NCBI GenBank assembly: GCA_963712955.1
Contig: CAVQKF010000020.1
Span: 62,001-126,000 of the forward strand
Length of the DNA stretch: 64,000 nt
Reading direction: 5' to 3'
Source: DATFVJ01 sp963712955
GTDB taxonomy: Bacteria > Actinomycetota > Actinomycetes > Streptosporangiales > Streptosporangiaceae
Every line of letters starts with the position of its first letter. The stretch's first letter is position 1. The notes below the pieces were generated by a model. The model saw nothing but the letters and a program-made list of their open reading frames with translations, ran no database searches and was not told the DNA's origin. This document shows positions 19,266-27,211 of the stretch, piece by piece. Both the position numbers and the translations under genes were made by a program.

Positions 19266-19862
19266 TTGGCTACAGGCAGGGTCCTACAGTTTGACGACGT
19301 GCGCGGTTATGGGTTCATCGCGGCTGATGACGGTGGCGATGATGTGTTCCTGCACACATCCGTCTTCGACGGCAATCCCAGCGATCTCATTCCTGGAACG
19401 CGTGTCGGATTTCAGGTCATGGCGGGCGATCGAGGGAGGAAGGCGTACGCGGCGCACCTCATTGAGGACAATTCTTCTCCTTCGGATAGTCCGGAGCCCG
19501 CAGCGCAGCCGGAGCCCGCATCAACGGTGGCCAACCCGACACGGTCCGACGGGGGAGTGCTCAACCCGTCACAGTCCGACCCGACACAGCCCGACGCGGC
19601 CGTGCTCAACCCACAGCCCGACGCGGCCGTGCTCAACCCACAGCCCGACGTGGCAGCAGTGCTCAACCCACAGCCCGACGTGGCAGTGCCCGACTCGATT
19701 GACGAGGCTGGGATGTGCGACGTGCTGTCCCAGGGCGAGTTTGGCCACGAAATCACCGAGTTGCTTCTTGAAAACGTGCCGAGCCTGAGAGGGAGCGAGA
19801 TCATCCAGGTACGCAAGAGCATGATAGGGCTCGCCAGAAAGCGGGGATGGATCGACGCCTGA
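19266..19862 (+). CDS. Cold-shock-domain protein with novel C-terminal domain (CSD-1)
   Basis: The N-terminal cold-shock domain (nucleic-acid-binding OB fold) contains the RNP1-like GYGFIAADDGGDDVFLH. TTG 19266 is preferred because it gives the classic MATGRV start with AAGAGG about 10 nt upstream; ATG 19230 is possible. A linker of repeats (QPDAAVLNP type) joins it to a C-terminal domain of about 50 residues beginning MCDVLSQGEFGHEI and ending VRKSMIGLARKRGW. The same two-domain design occurs at 50304-50753, so this is a family. The C-terminal domain is predicted helical and its role is unknown; it may be a protein-protein module. Confidence 0.85.
   Translation: MATGRVLQFDDVRGYGFIAADDGGDDVFLHTSVFDGNPSDLIPGTRVGFQVMAGDRGRKAYAAHLIEDNSSPSDSPEPAAQPEPASTVANPTRSDGGVLNPSQSDPTQPDAAVLNPQPDAAVLNPQPDVAAVLNPQPDVAVPDSIDEAGMCDVLSQGEFGHEITELLLENVPSLRGSEIIQVRKSMIGLARKRGWIDA
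19590..19690 (+). repeat. 27-nt in-frame repeats in CSD-1 linker
   Basis: Four units of about 27 nt built on CCCGACGCGGCCGTGCTCAA encode the nine-residue repeat PDAAVLNPQ. The second cold-shock paralogue at 50304 lacks this array. Confidence 0.85.
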
Positions 19863-19879
19863 CCATGATCTCGAAATTC

Positions 19880-20253
19880 TCCGCCAGAGGGTACCTCGTG
19901 CCCGGCGACATCGCAGGCCGCGCCGCGCGGTCCTGCAGTGCCGGGGCAGTGGGCAGTCCGGCAGGCAGATCCGCAGGCAGGACAGCAGCGCGGACACCGA
20001 CCGGGAGGTCAGCCACCGGCGCTGGCCCTGCGCGCCGCAATTGAAGAACTCCTCCACCACCGAGGCGGTCACGCCATCGGTCGCCAGGCCCCGGCCCTGC
20101 AGCCAGCGGCTCAGCCCCGCGGCCACCCGGCAGCTGCAGCTGATCATCAATCGACCTCGGCGCGTAGCCCCGGCCGGCCAGCTCCGTGCGCAGATCGTCA
20201 GCCAGCGGCGCCACCGGCCCGCTCGGCCATTCGCCCGAACCACCAGCGCTCAT
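19880..20253 (-). pseudogene. Relic of tyrosine recombinase (N-terminal part)
   Basis: From ATG 20253, with an excellent AGGAGG 8 nt upstream, the frame reads PLADDLRTELAGRGYAPRSI and then shifts. The next frame continues VAAGLSRWLQGRGLATDGVT with SVVEEFFN, and a third gives VRAAVLPADLPAG. Together these resemble the N-terminal SAM-like DNA-binding domain of XerC/D-type integrases, in which a SRWL(A)..GL...V..F pattern is common. The catalytic domain (Arg...His-x-x-Arg...Tyr) is absent. It is therefore a truncated, multiply frameshifted pseudogene. It lies tail-to-tail against CSD-1. Confidence 0.65.
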
Positions 20254-21156
20254 CGGTGTGCCTCCTTGAGGGTCCTGCACAACGAGAATCACGCTTTGTA
20301 GCTGATAAGTCACCTGTCGTGAAGGACAGTGTTTAATGCCGCAGTCGGCAGGAAGGAGCCGGGCAAGAGCAGCCTGCGGCAGGAAGAGCAGCCTGGTCAG
20401 CAACTCGGATCCGCGCCTCGGCATAACGGCGCGTCCGCCTATCACAGGAAGTCGCGCCCTCGCAAGTGTGGAGGATCCTCGTTTGTCCTCGACAGTCCCA
20501 GGCGTTGTCGCTTGGCACATCAACTTGCGGTACCTGGTGCTTACCAGCCGGCAGGCAAGCGCCACCTGATTTGCACTGAGCCAAAATTTCATAATTGGTC
20601 TGCGTCGCATTCCACCTGCAGCAGCCGCAGGGGCAGGTCGAGGTAAGTGGAGGGGGATAATTCGATCATTCGGCTACCCTCCCTGCATCATGCCAACTTT
20701 ATGATCACAGCGGTTGGTCCAGCGGCACAATCGCGGCTGTCGGTCTCCGTGTGGCCCTTCGCGACATGTTGGATCTTGTGTAGTAACGCACGGTAGACAG
20801 GCAACGACCGCGCTGCGAGGATTGTCTACTGATGGTCAGGGTAAGGACACGTCCGGGCGGCTCTTCGAAGTCCCGGGCTGGCGTGGCCGACAATTTCCTG
20901 GTCTGCGCCTGGGCAGGATGGTGAGTCTGCGGAGGTGGCTCAACTCGCCGAGGTGATCCAACCATGACGTCGTGTTCGGCTGGGCGGCCAGAGGCGATAA
21001 CGGAAAGGTGATCATGCAGAACGGAAAATCCGAGTTGTCTAGGGCGGGGCCCGTGCCGGTACTTATTCGGTATCGCGGTCGTGCTCGCGCCGTGAGTTTA
21101 TGCCCGGCGCTTCGCAAATCAAATCGCATAAGTAAATATCACACACACAGCGCAGC
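20254..21156. other. Intergenic region, ~0.9 kb
   Basis: No supported gene. The GC content drops toward 21100-21160 (AAATATCACACACACAG), just before the StrR-type regulator gene, where its promoter would be expected. Confidence 0.4.
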
Positions 21157-22317
21157 ATGAAATCTTGTACGGGGGTGAGAGATTTGGTTGTCCGGACGCA
21201 CGATTCCGCCATTACGCAGACGGATACGTGGATGGGGCCTGAACAATCGCAAATCAATCAATGGCCGGTAGTGGAAGTCGCCGTGAGCTCGCTATTAGTC
21301 GCGGACTCGCTGCGGATTTCCGGAGAGAATCAGGAACATATAGAGGCCTTGGCTGTGACACAAGGCCAGCTCCCACCGATCACGGTACATCGCCCTACGA
21401 TGCGTGTTATTGATGGTATGCACCGGTTACGCGTGGCCAAGCTCCGAGGCCGAGACCGGATCACGGTGCGATTCTTCGATGGTGACGAGACCGATGCGTT
21501 TGTGCTCGCCGTCAGGTCAAACATCGCCCATGGGCTGCCGCTGTCGCTGGCCGACAGAAAAGCCGCTGCAGCGCGTATCATCGAGTCGCACCCGCAATGG
21601 TCGGATCGGATGATCGCCTCAGTTGCTGGGCTTGCCGCAAGGACGGTTGCTGAGATACGCAAGCGGCCCACCGATGAGTCGGCCCGGAGCGGCAGCAGGA
21701 TCGGTCAGGACGGGCGCGTCCGTCCAATCGACGGTACCCCGGGACGCGTACTCGCGTTGGAATTAATGACTGACAACCCTAGCCTTTCCCTGCGACAGGT
21801 TGCCCGGGCTGCGGGCATATCGCCTGAAACGGCGCGTGATGTCCGAAATCGACTACGTCGGGGCGAAGATCCCGTGTCGAAGCAGCAGGTAAACAGGGAC
21901 CGGGTAAAGAGGGACCGGGTAAAGAGGGAACAGGTCGACAGGGAACCGGTAAACAGGGGACCTGTACTCAAAGGTGGCAGGGATGGGCGAAGTGAACGTC
22001 CGTCAAGCGCAGGATTTAATCGAGCGCTAAGACAGAACCGACCCGCAGTCATAGAACGTCTGAGAGCCGATCCGTCGCTTCGGCTTACCGAGACCGGGCG
22101 GACCTTACTTCGGCTCCTGTATATTCATTCGATAAACACCGAAGAGTGGGAAAAGCTCATCCAAAATATCCCGCCGCACTGCAGCAGCCTGGTCGCACAA
22201 CTGGCGCGGGATTATGCGCAGATGTGGAAGGAACTCGCGGAGCGGGTTGAAAGCGAGGTGGCCAATGTTTGCGTACCGCTGCGGGCGAAACGCGAAGCTG
22301 CGCCGTGCCTCCAGTAA
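21157..22317 (+). CDS. StrR-type ParB-domain pathway regulator (StrR-1)
   Basis: A 386-residue protein of the StrR/Bbr/NovG family of cluster-situated activators. It has a ParB-like N-terminal domain (LPPITVHRPTMRVIDGMHRLRVA, VRFFDGDETDAFVLAVRSN, HGLPLSLADRK), a helix-turn-helix (SDRMIASVAGLAARTVAEIRKR) and a second HTH-like segment (SLRQVARAAGISPETARDVRNRLR). A charged repeat region follows (NRDRVKRDRVKREQVDREPV), then a C-terminal domain (LRLLYIHSINTEEWEKLI). Known relatives activate streptomycin, novobiocin and glycopeptide clusters, binding palindromic operators. Codon choice and GC are lower than in neighbours, suggesting acquisition. The 21157 start lacks a Shine-Dalgarno, and downstream starts are possible. 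Confidence 0.88.
   Translation: MKSCTGVRDLVVRTHDSAITQTDTWMGPEQSQINQWPVVEVAVSSLLVADSLRISGENQEHIEALAVTQGQLPPITVHRPTMRVIDGMHRLRVAKLRGRDRITVRFFDGDETDAFVLAVRSNIAHGLPLSLADRKAAAARIIESHPQWSDRMIASVAGLAARTVAEIRKRPTDESARSGSRIGQDGRVRPIDGTPGRVLALELMTDNPSLSLRQVARAAGISPETARDVRNRLRRGEDPVSKQQVNRDRVKRDRVKREQVDREPVNRGPVLKGGRDGRSERPSSAGFNRALRQNRPAVIERLRADPSLRLTETGRTLLRLLYIHSINTEEWEKLIQNIPPHCSSLVAQLARDYAQMWKELAERVESEVANVCVPLRAKREAAPCLQ
21890..21965 (+). repeat. 15-18-nt in-frame repeats in StrR-1
   Basis: Units of the type AACAGGGACCGGGTAAAG are repeated about five times, encoding a charged Arg/Asp/Lys linker. The paralogue at 29193 lacks it. Confidence 0.75.
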
Positions 22318-22429
22318 TGCGCCTCCGCCGAAGAGGCAGCGACGGGTGCGGCGGTAGCGCACCGGCTACCCCGAGATACGTTCAGGGGCTTTGTCGGTCT
22401 TTCGGGGACCTATCAGTGACGGGTCAGGG

Positions 22430-22655
22430 ACTTGCCAGGTACCTGTTGGAGATCTCGAGGGTGGCGTCCAAGCGGGGACATCCTTCAGTTGGACGCGGGG
22501 TCGTGGCTAACAAGCGGACGTGCGGGCGGCGCGGTGGCGCAACCCGGCGACGTCGCGGCCGGCCCACCCGGCGGGACGAGGACATGCAGGGGCCGGCGCG
22601 CGATGCGGCAGCCGTGCGGTATCAAGGTCCGTGACGGCTGCAGGGAAGCGCCACG
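22430..22655 (+). repeat. ~220-bp direct repeat R1
   Basis: The stretch from about GATCT(C)GAGGGTGGCGTCC to GGCTGCAGGGAAGCGCCACG is nearly identical to 49845-50058, with about ten substitutions and one 3-nt indel. It carries a copy of the dispersed hairpin. It lies between StrR-1 and the nucleotidyltransferase-PqqD gene. The rest of 22317-22715 contains no supported gene. Substitutions do not clearly follow any reading frame, so it is probably noncoding or a decayed gene. Confidence 0.85.
22608..22641. repeat. Dispersed hairpin repeat, copy 2 (within R1)
   Basis: GCAGCCGT pairs with ACGGCTGC around a loop containing CGGTATCA. The copy in R2 extends the stem by a T-A pair. Confidence 0.6.
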
Positions 22656-22715
22656 GACGTCGCACGGGGGCTGGCGCTTCCTCGCGTCCTCGCGCGGCCG
22701 GCGGAGGGGTACGGA

Positions 22716-23564
22716 ATGACGACGGAACGCGCTGACCTTCTCGCTGTGCTCGATGGCCATGGGCTGATTCCGGCCGACGTCATCGCGGTGCTCTCGGTCG
22801 GCTCGCTGGCGCGCGGGTGGGCCAGCGAGCGGAGCGACTACAACTTCCACATCATCTCGTCGGCCGCCTGGCGGGGCGAACGCTCGGCTTCGCTCACCGT
22901 CCCGCTCCGGCCGCAGACGGTACCGGTGAAGATCTGCCACGAAGGCGGGCGATGCTGGGAGGTCAAGTTCTGGATCGATTTCCAGGTGGACCAGATGCTG
23001 TCGAAGGTGACCTGGAGCAAGTTCGAGAACGGCCGCTCGCCGACGAGGGTGCTGACCGAAGCCGAGGAGCTGTTCCTGGAACGGCTGGCCACCTGCCTGC
23101 CTTTGCAGGGCGGCGAGTGGGTGGATCGCCGTCGCCGCGACCTCGCCGCCACGGCGTACCGCGCCTTTGCCGTCACCCGGTCCCTGTGCGAGGCCGACTG
23201 GTGTGTCGAGGATGCCCTGGGCCAGCTCGCCGATGACGACCCGCTCAGCGCGACCCTGTCGGCCCGCAAGGCGTTAGGGCACGTGGTTGACGCCCTGCTG
23301 GAAAGCTACGGTGACTACGGCTCACGAACGCCGAAGTGGCGGGCCCGGCGATTGCGGGCCGTGGCCCCGCGGGAGCTTTCCTTCGAGCTCGACGCGGCCG
23401 CGGAGTTCATCTTCAAGCAGATCGACGGCGTGACCACGCTGCGGCAGATCGCGGAGCGGATCGCCGCGGCCTACCGGGTGACGGTGGGGGAAGCCCTGGC
23501 CGGCGGCAGCGAGTTCCTCGGGCAGCTCGCCGACCTGGACATGATCCACATCAGCACCGCCTGA
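22716..23564 (+). CDS. Nucleotidyltransferase-fold protein fused to PqqD-like recognition domain (NTase-1)
   Basis: A 282-residue two-domain protein. Residues 27-46 carry the minimal-nucleotidyltransferase signature GS-x-ARG...SDYNFHI; the second acidic metal ligand of the SDxD motif is Asn43, so catalysis may be altered. A helical middle region ends SRTPKWRARRLR. Residues about 225-280 (IDGVTTLRQIAERIAAAY, then GGSEFLGQLADLDMIHI) match the PqqD/RRE winged-helix pattern that binds leader peptides in RiPP pathways. ATG start with GGAGGGG upstream. This fusion ties a nucleotidyltransferase fold to the precursor peptide encoded 450 nt downstream. What is transferred, if anything, is unknown. The nearest known parallel is the PqqD plus nucleotidyltransferase pairing of HPr-kinase-related peptide systems. 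Confidence 0.8.
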   Translation: MTTERADLLAVLDGHGLIPADVIAVLSVGSLARGWASERSDYNFHIISSAAWRGERSASLTVPLRPQTVPVKICHEGGRCWEVKFWIDFQVDQMLSKVTWSKFENGRSPTRVLTEAEELFLERLATCLPLQGGEWVDRRRRDLAATAYRAFAVTRSLCEADWCVEDALGQLADDDPLSATLSARKALGHVVDALLESYGDYGSRTPKWRARRLRAVAPRELSFELDAAAEFIFKQIDGVTTLRQIAERIAAAYRVTVGEALAGGSEFLGQLADLDMIHISTA

Positions 23565-23585
23565 CCGGCGCGTTCCCGGGCCCGA

Positions 23586-23790
23586 CCAGCTCAGCCGTGC
23601 CCTGGCCCGCTGTCCGTGGGCATGTCGAGCTCGAACAGCATCCGGTACTGCTTGACCAGAGCGTCGGCTTGACCAGAGCGTTGGCCGGCTCGATCAGGAT
23701 GCGCAGCAGGGTGCCGTGATCGAGGTGGCGTACCGAGGTGATCACCGGAAGGCGGCCGACGAACTCGGCCCGCGCTGCGCCATAATACCG
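23586..23790 (-). pseudogene. clpX fragment, antisense
   Basis: On the minus strand the frame reads ARAEFVGRLPVITSVRHLD, then TLLRILIEPANALVK, clearly homologous to residues near the C-terminal AAA+ subdomain of the ClpX encoded at 30377-31705. It is disrupted by a short direct duplication (GCTTGACCAGAGCG) and then frameshifts. No start or upstream ATPase motifs remain. It records an earlier copy of clpX in the opposite orientation. Confidence 0.8.
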
Positions 23791-23928
23791 CCGGGCGAGT
23801 GCGATGAGTGAAACGCTGGCCGCCATTCTGGATATCGGCACCACCGGAGACACGGGTATGCAGTTCAACCATCTGCGACAAGAATTTCTCCATCGTCAAC
23901 AGCCAGGACAGGGTTTGGGCGATCAAAT

Positions 23929-23958
23929 TTGACACCTTCCGCCGCGTTCCGGTATAGC
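23929..23958 (+). promoter_or_regulatory. Predicted promoter of precursor peptide 1
   Basis: TTGACA (23929-23934), 18-nt spacer, TATAGC (23953-23958). The aligned segment upstream of precursor 2 keeps TTGACA, the TTTCCGC spacer core and TAGCCT. Homology between the two loci begins around GACAAGAAT, upstream of the -35. Confidence 0.7.
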
Positions 23959-24008
23959 CTTTAATATCGGGAATATGTGGTCCCGCCAGCACAAAAAGGA
24001 GTGTGCAG

Positions 24009-24221
24009 ATGCGCGAAGCAATCTCAGTCGCAGTCCAGAGCAGCAACTTCAGGTTGAAGAATGAGCTCGTCGAGCTCATTCCGCCGGGCGCCGTCGCACC
24101 GCGCGTGTCGATGAATGTCCGGGACCTTGAGGCCATGCGCACGCAGCGGAGCGCCGTCCCTGCGTCGAAGCACGGCCTGGAGATCATCTGCGGCGCGTCC
24201 TGCGAGACCGGCGCCCAGTAG
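24009..24221 (+). CDS. RiPP-like precursor peptide 1
   Basis: A 70-residue peptide, 59/70 identical to the one at 41876-42088. The leader-like half contains SSNFRLKNELVEL, similar to FxLD-type leader motifs. It is followed by VSMNVRDLEAMRTQR and the probable core, PASKHGLEIICGASCETGAQ at residues 51-70, with Cys61, Cys65, Ser64 and Thr67 as candidate modification sites. Start ATG 24009, with AAGGAG 7 nt upstream conserved in both copies; the in-frame GTG 24003 is not conserved. Promoter and trailing hairpin are conserved as well. No family match is known to me. Identification as a RiPP precursor is inferred from size, conservation and the neighbouring PqqD-like domain. Confidence 0.78.
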   Translation: MREAISVAVQSSNFRLKNELVELIPPGAVAPRVSMNVRDLEAMRTQRSAVPASKHGLEIICGASCETGAQ

Positions 24222-24231
24222 GAGCTGCTCA

Positions 24232-24259
24232 GGTGGGCCGCCAACAGCGGCGGCCCACC
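24232..24259 (+). terminator. Hairpin after precursor peptide 1
   Basis: Perfect 11-bp stem GGTGGGCCGCC / GGCGGCCCACC with a 6-nt loop, no U-tract. The same hairpin follows precursor 2. Such a structure typically limits read-through so that the precursor mRNA exceeds the enzyme mRNA. Confidence 0.75.
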
Positions 24260-24612
24260 GCGGACCTGATCCAGGCCTTCCGGGTACGCCGGGAACCGGC
24301 CGATGCCGGGTCCCACGACGTGTTCGGCCGCTATGCCGCCCTGATCACCACGAGTGCGCTCGCCCCTGCGGCCCGTTTCGACGACTTCGGCCCGGACTGG
24401 CCGCCACCGAGAACGGCCGCCGCAACCCAGACCATTATCCTTCAACGTAACCGGCCATCCTGCGATCTGCCTTCCCGTCGGGTTCTCCAGCTCTGGCCTG
24501 CCGCTGGGAACGCAGATCGCGGCCGGTGCCCTTCGCCGAAGCGCTGCTGTTCCGGGTGGCCGCGACGGTGGAGGCGCGGTTGGGACTCAGCGACCGCCGG
24601 CCCCCGGGGGCG
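24260..24612 (+). pseudogene. Amidase 3' fragment
   Basis: Homologous to the last roughly 115 codons of the amidase at 48296-49729: ADLIQAFRVRRE, DVFGRYAALIT, DDFGPDWPPPRTAAATQTI, then in another frame NVTGHPAICLPVGFSSSGLP. It has at least two frameshifts and no N-terminal or catalytic Ser-Ser-Lys region. It begins directly at the base of the precursor-1 hairpin, indicating a deletion that joined the two. Confidence 0.85.
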
Positions 24613-24627
24613 TCGACCGGGCGCGGG

Positions 24628-26460
24628 TCAACGCGGAGCGGACTCGCTCACCCAGCCCGACTCGATCAGTGCGTCGAGCAGCCCGTCGGCGACGTCCCGC
24701 GTCAGGGGGCGCCGCATAGCGTAGGAAGTCTCGCTGATCACGTCGTCGCGGCTGCGGCTGCCGTCGGCCCGGATGCCGAAGTTGAACAGCAGCGACAGGG
24801 TGCGCTTGTCGGCCGCGACCAGATCCGTGACCGCCGTCCTGGTCGCGGCGGGCAGATCCGCTGTCATCGCCCGCACATTGAACGGGCCCGACCAGTGGCG
24901 GCGCAGCACCGGCACGCCGCCGCTCGCGCTGGCGCCCGGTTCTGCGCCATCGGCCGGCACACCGTCGCCGGCCGCCGTACCGCCGGGCCAGCTCCCCTCG
25001 GCGAGGCGGCGGATGGCGGTGGTCACCCGCGCCACATGGCGGCACAGCCCCTCCCCCCAGGGGCCCGGATGCGCGCGGGCCAGCCGGGCGGCGGCATCGC
25101 GCTCCCGCCTGCACCAGCCGTCGACGATTCCGCGCCGGGTGGCCGGGCTGGGCCCGCCCGAGGCGACCAGCTGGGCCAGCGCCGCCCCGGCCGCGATCGC
25201 CCGGACCATCTCGATGGCGGAGACCTTGTCCACCGAGTCGGCCGCCGAGTGGTTGAACCGGTCGGCCGGATGGCAGAACTGCACCGCAGGGCGCCGTAGC
25301 GCAGGGTCGGCCAGCAGGGCGTGGTCGGAGAAGCCCAGGAAAGGCTGCGCGCTCCAGGTGCCCGATGAGCCTGCGGTGCGGGCGAAGACCTGGCCGACCA
25401 CATCCTCGGCCAGGGGCGCGAGCAGCGACGGCACGGTGTCCGGCGGCCGCTCCACGACGAACGGCGACTGGCATCGCTGTTGATCCTCGCCGACCATGTC
25501 CAGGTTGATCAGTGCCGTGGGCAGGGCAGGTGGCGCCGCACCGGCACCAAAGACGCGCTCATGCAGTGCTGCGGCGGTGCCCAGGTACTCCGGTCCCCAG
25601 TGGAACCGGATCGACTGCCGGGTGCCCCAGCCACGATCCCGGCGGCGCGCCTCGGTGAGCAGCCGGGCCGTGCCCAGCAGCGCCGCCACGCCGGAGGCGT
25701 TGTCGTTCGCGCCCGGCCTCGGATGACACAGGTGGGCGGTCAGCCACACCTCGTCGGCCCGCTCACCGGGGATCACGCCGGAGACGACCGCCATCGGCGC
25801 GCTGCGGTCAACCTCGATGAGCACCTGGGCCCGGGCGCCGCGATCGGCCGCCGCCGCGACCCGGTGACGCTCATCCGGTGTAAGGCTGAACGCGAACAGC
25901 GCACCGCCGGGAGGAAGCTCGACGCGGCCCCGGTAGCTGAGATCACCGTCCTCGCGTGCGGCGGCGTCGGTAACGAACCCGAGCGCGCCGGCGGCCGCGA
26001 GATCAGCCAGGAACGAGCCGCGTGAGAACGTTTCACGGTCGGCCACGATGATCGCGCCGCGATACCCGGCAGCGGGCGGCTGGCGCGCGTTCACCAGCGG
26101 GGCGTGGATGCCGTCCGGCGCGGTGGGCGCTGAGTACGTCGCGACAGCGCACGGGTCGCGGGCGTGGTCCAGGTCGATGACACCCGCAGCCCCCGCGGAC
26201 ACCTGCAACCCGGCGCGCCGCGGGGTCCACCCCAGCGGCCCGGCGAACGACCACCACCGGGTCTGGCCATCCGCCGGGTACCGGCGGACGGTGACGTCGG
26301 CCAGCCCCGCGTCGGCGGCCGCCCCGGCGACGCGGTCAGCAGCTTGCCCCAGGCCAGCCGAGGCCTGGTACCGGTCAAAGGCGCTGACTTCCCGCAGCTG
26401 GGACAGCACCCGCTCGGCGGCTACCCGGCTGAGCACCTCGTCTACCGTCGTGTCGCCCAT
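24628..26460 (-). CDS. M28-type zinc aminopeptidase with PA-like domain
   Basis: A 610-residue protein resembling DUF4910/M28 aminopeptidases. The N-terminal region and a PA-like inserted domain (GYRGAIIVADRETFSRG) precede the catalytic part. This has HLCHPRPGANDNASGVAALL (metal His and Asp), RFHWGPEYLGTAAAL (Glu region), LINLDMVGED and CHPADRFNHSAADSVDKV (final metal ligands). A C-terminal winged-helix-like tail (RTLSLLFNFGIRADGS) is unusual for simple aminopeptidases. No signal peptide, so cytoplasmic. In a peptide cluster, leader trimming is a possible role, but the strand and the lack of a counterpart in the precursor-2 locus leave this open. Confidence 0.8.
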   Translation of the reverse strand: MGDTTVDEVLSRVAAERVLSQLREVSAFDRYQASAGLGQAADRVAGAAADAGLADVTVRRYPADGQTRWWSFAGPLGWTPRRAGLQVSAGAAGVIDLDHARDPCAVATYSAPTAPDGIHAPLVNARQPPAAGYRGAIIVADRETFSRGSFLADLAAAGALGFVTDAAAREDGDLSYRGRVELPPGGALFAFSLTPDERHRVAAAADRGARAQVLIEVDRSAPMAVVSGVIPGERADEVWLTAHLCHPRPGANDNASGVAALLGTARLLTEARRRDRGWGTRQSIRFHWGPEYLGTAAALHERVFGAGAAPPALPTALINLDMVGEDQQRCQSPFVVERPPDTVPSLLAPLAEDVVGQVFARTAGSSGTWSAQPFLGFSDHALLADPALRRPAVQFCHPADRFNHSAADSVDKVSAIEMVRAIAAGAALAQLVASGGPSPATRRGIVDGWCRRERDAAARLARAHPGPWGEGLCRHVARVTTAIRRLAEGSWPGGTAAGDGVPADGAEPGASASGGVPVLRRHWSGPFNVRAMTADLPAATRTAVTDLVAADKRTLSLLFNFGIRADGSRSRDDVISETSYAMRRPLTRDVADGLLDALIESGWVSESAPR

Positions 26461-26646
26461 GTCACTTCACCGCGAACCCCTGGCCGAACTGCCAGGGCGT
26501 CAATGTCGGCCCACAATGCCACGACTGGCATGATACATATATTCAGTGGCGCGAGGCAGACGGCCGCGAAACTATTCAGATACGGCTGTAACGCGCCACT
26601 GCGCTTATGTCAATGCTGGGAAATACCGCGGATAACGAGGGAGAAC

Positions 26647-27194
26647 ATGACTGCCATCACGCGCGTCCTATGGCGCGAGATTCTCGATAGTCGGGGAAAT
26701 CCGACCGTCGAGGTCGACGTGACTCTCCAGGACGGCTCGCTGGGGCGTGCTGCCGTGCCCTCGGGCGCCGATTTCGACGGCTGGAAGCTGATCACCGAGA
26801 CTCTCGGCTCCCGCGTTCAGCTGGTCGGCGACGACCTGTACTGCACGGACGTCGTGCGTCTCCGCGACGGCATCGAGCGCGGCTCCGGCATTCGATCCTG
26901 GTCAAGGTGAACCAGATCGGCACCCTGACCGAGACGCTGACCACCATCGAGACCGCGCACAAGGCGGGATACAGTGTGGTGGTGTCGCACCGTTCCGGGG
27001 AGACCGAGGACACCACGGTCGCCGACATCGCCGTGGGGGTCAGGTCGGGCCAGATCAAGACCGGCTCGCTGTCCCGGTCGGACCGCACCGCCAAGTGCAA
27101 CCAGCTGCTGCGTATCGAGGAAGAGCTCGGCTCGCAGGCGATCTACGCCGGGCGGAGCGTGCTGGGCGTCCGCGGCCAGCGCGCCGGCACCTGA
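26647..27194 (+). pseudogene. Enolase with large internal deletion
   Basis: Starts normally (GAGGGAGA before ATG) with the enolase N-terminus ITRVLWREILDSRGNPTVEV, then jumps after VPSGA to DGWKLITETLGSRVQLVGDD in the C-terminal barrel. About 245 residues are missing, including two catalytic-site acidic metal ligands. After a frameshift near 26905 it continues ILVKVNQIGTLTET, VSHRSGETEDTT, SGQIKTGSLSRSDR and NQLLRIEEEL. The conserved Lys residues (KVNQIG and QIKTG) remain, but the enzyme cannot be active. A second enolase in a biosynthetic cluster suggests an ancestral resistance or pathway role, now lost. Confidence 0.88.
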
Positions 27195-27211
27195 GCAGCC
27201 CGGGGCCGCAT

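Noticed and set aside
22432..22719. Frame through repeat R1 as a possible small protein
   Set aside because: The same frame is open in R2, but substitutions include Cys to Phe and Gly to Asn with no third-position bias, and no start is conserved.
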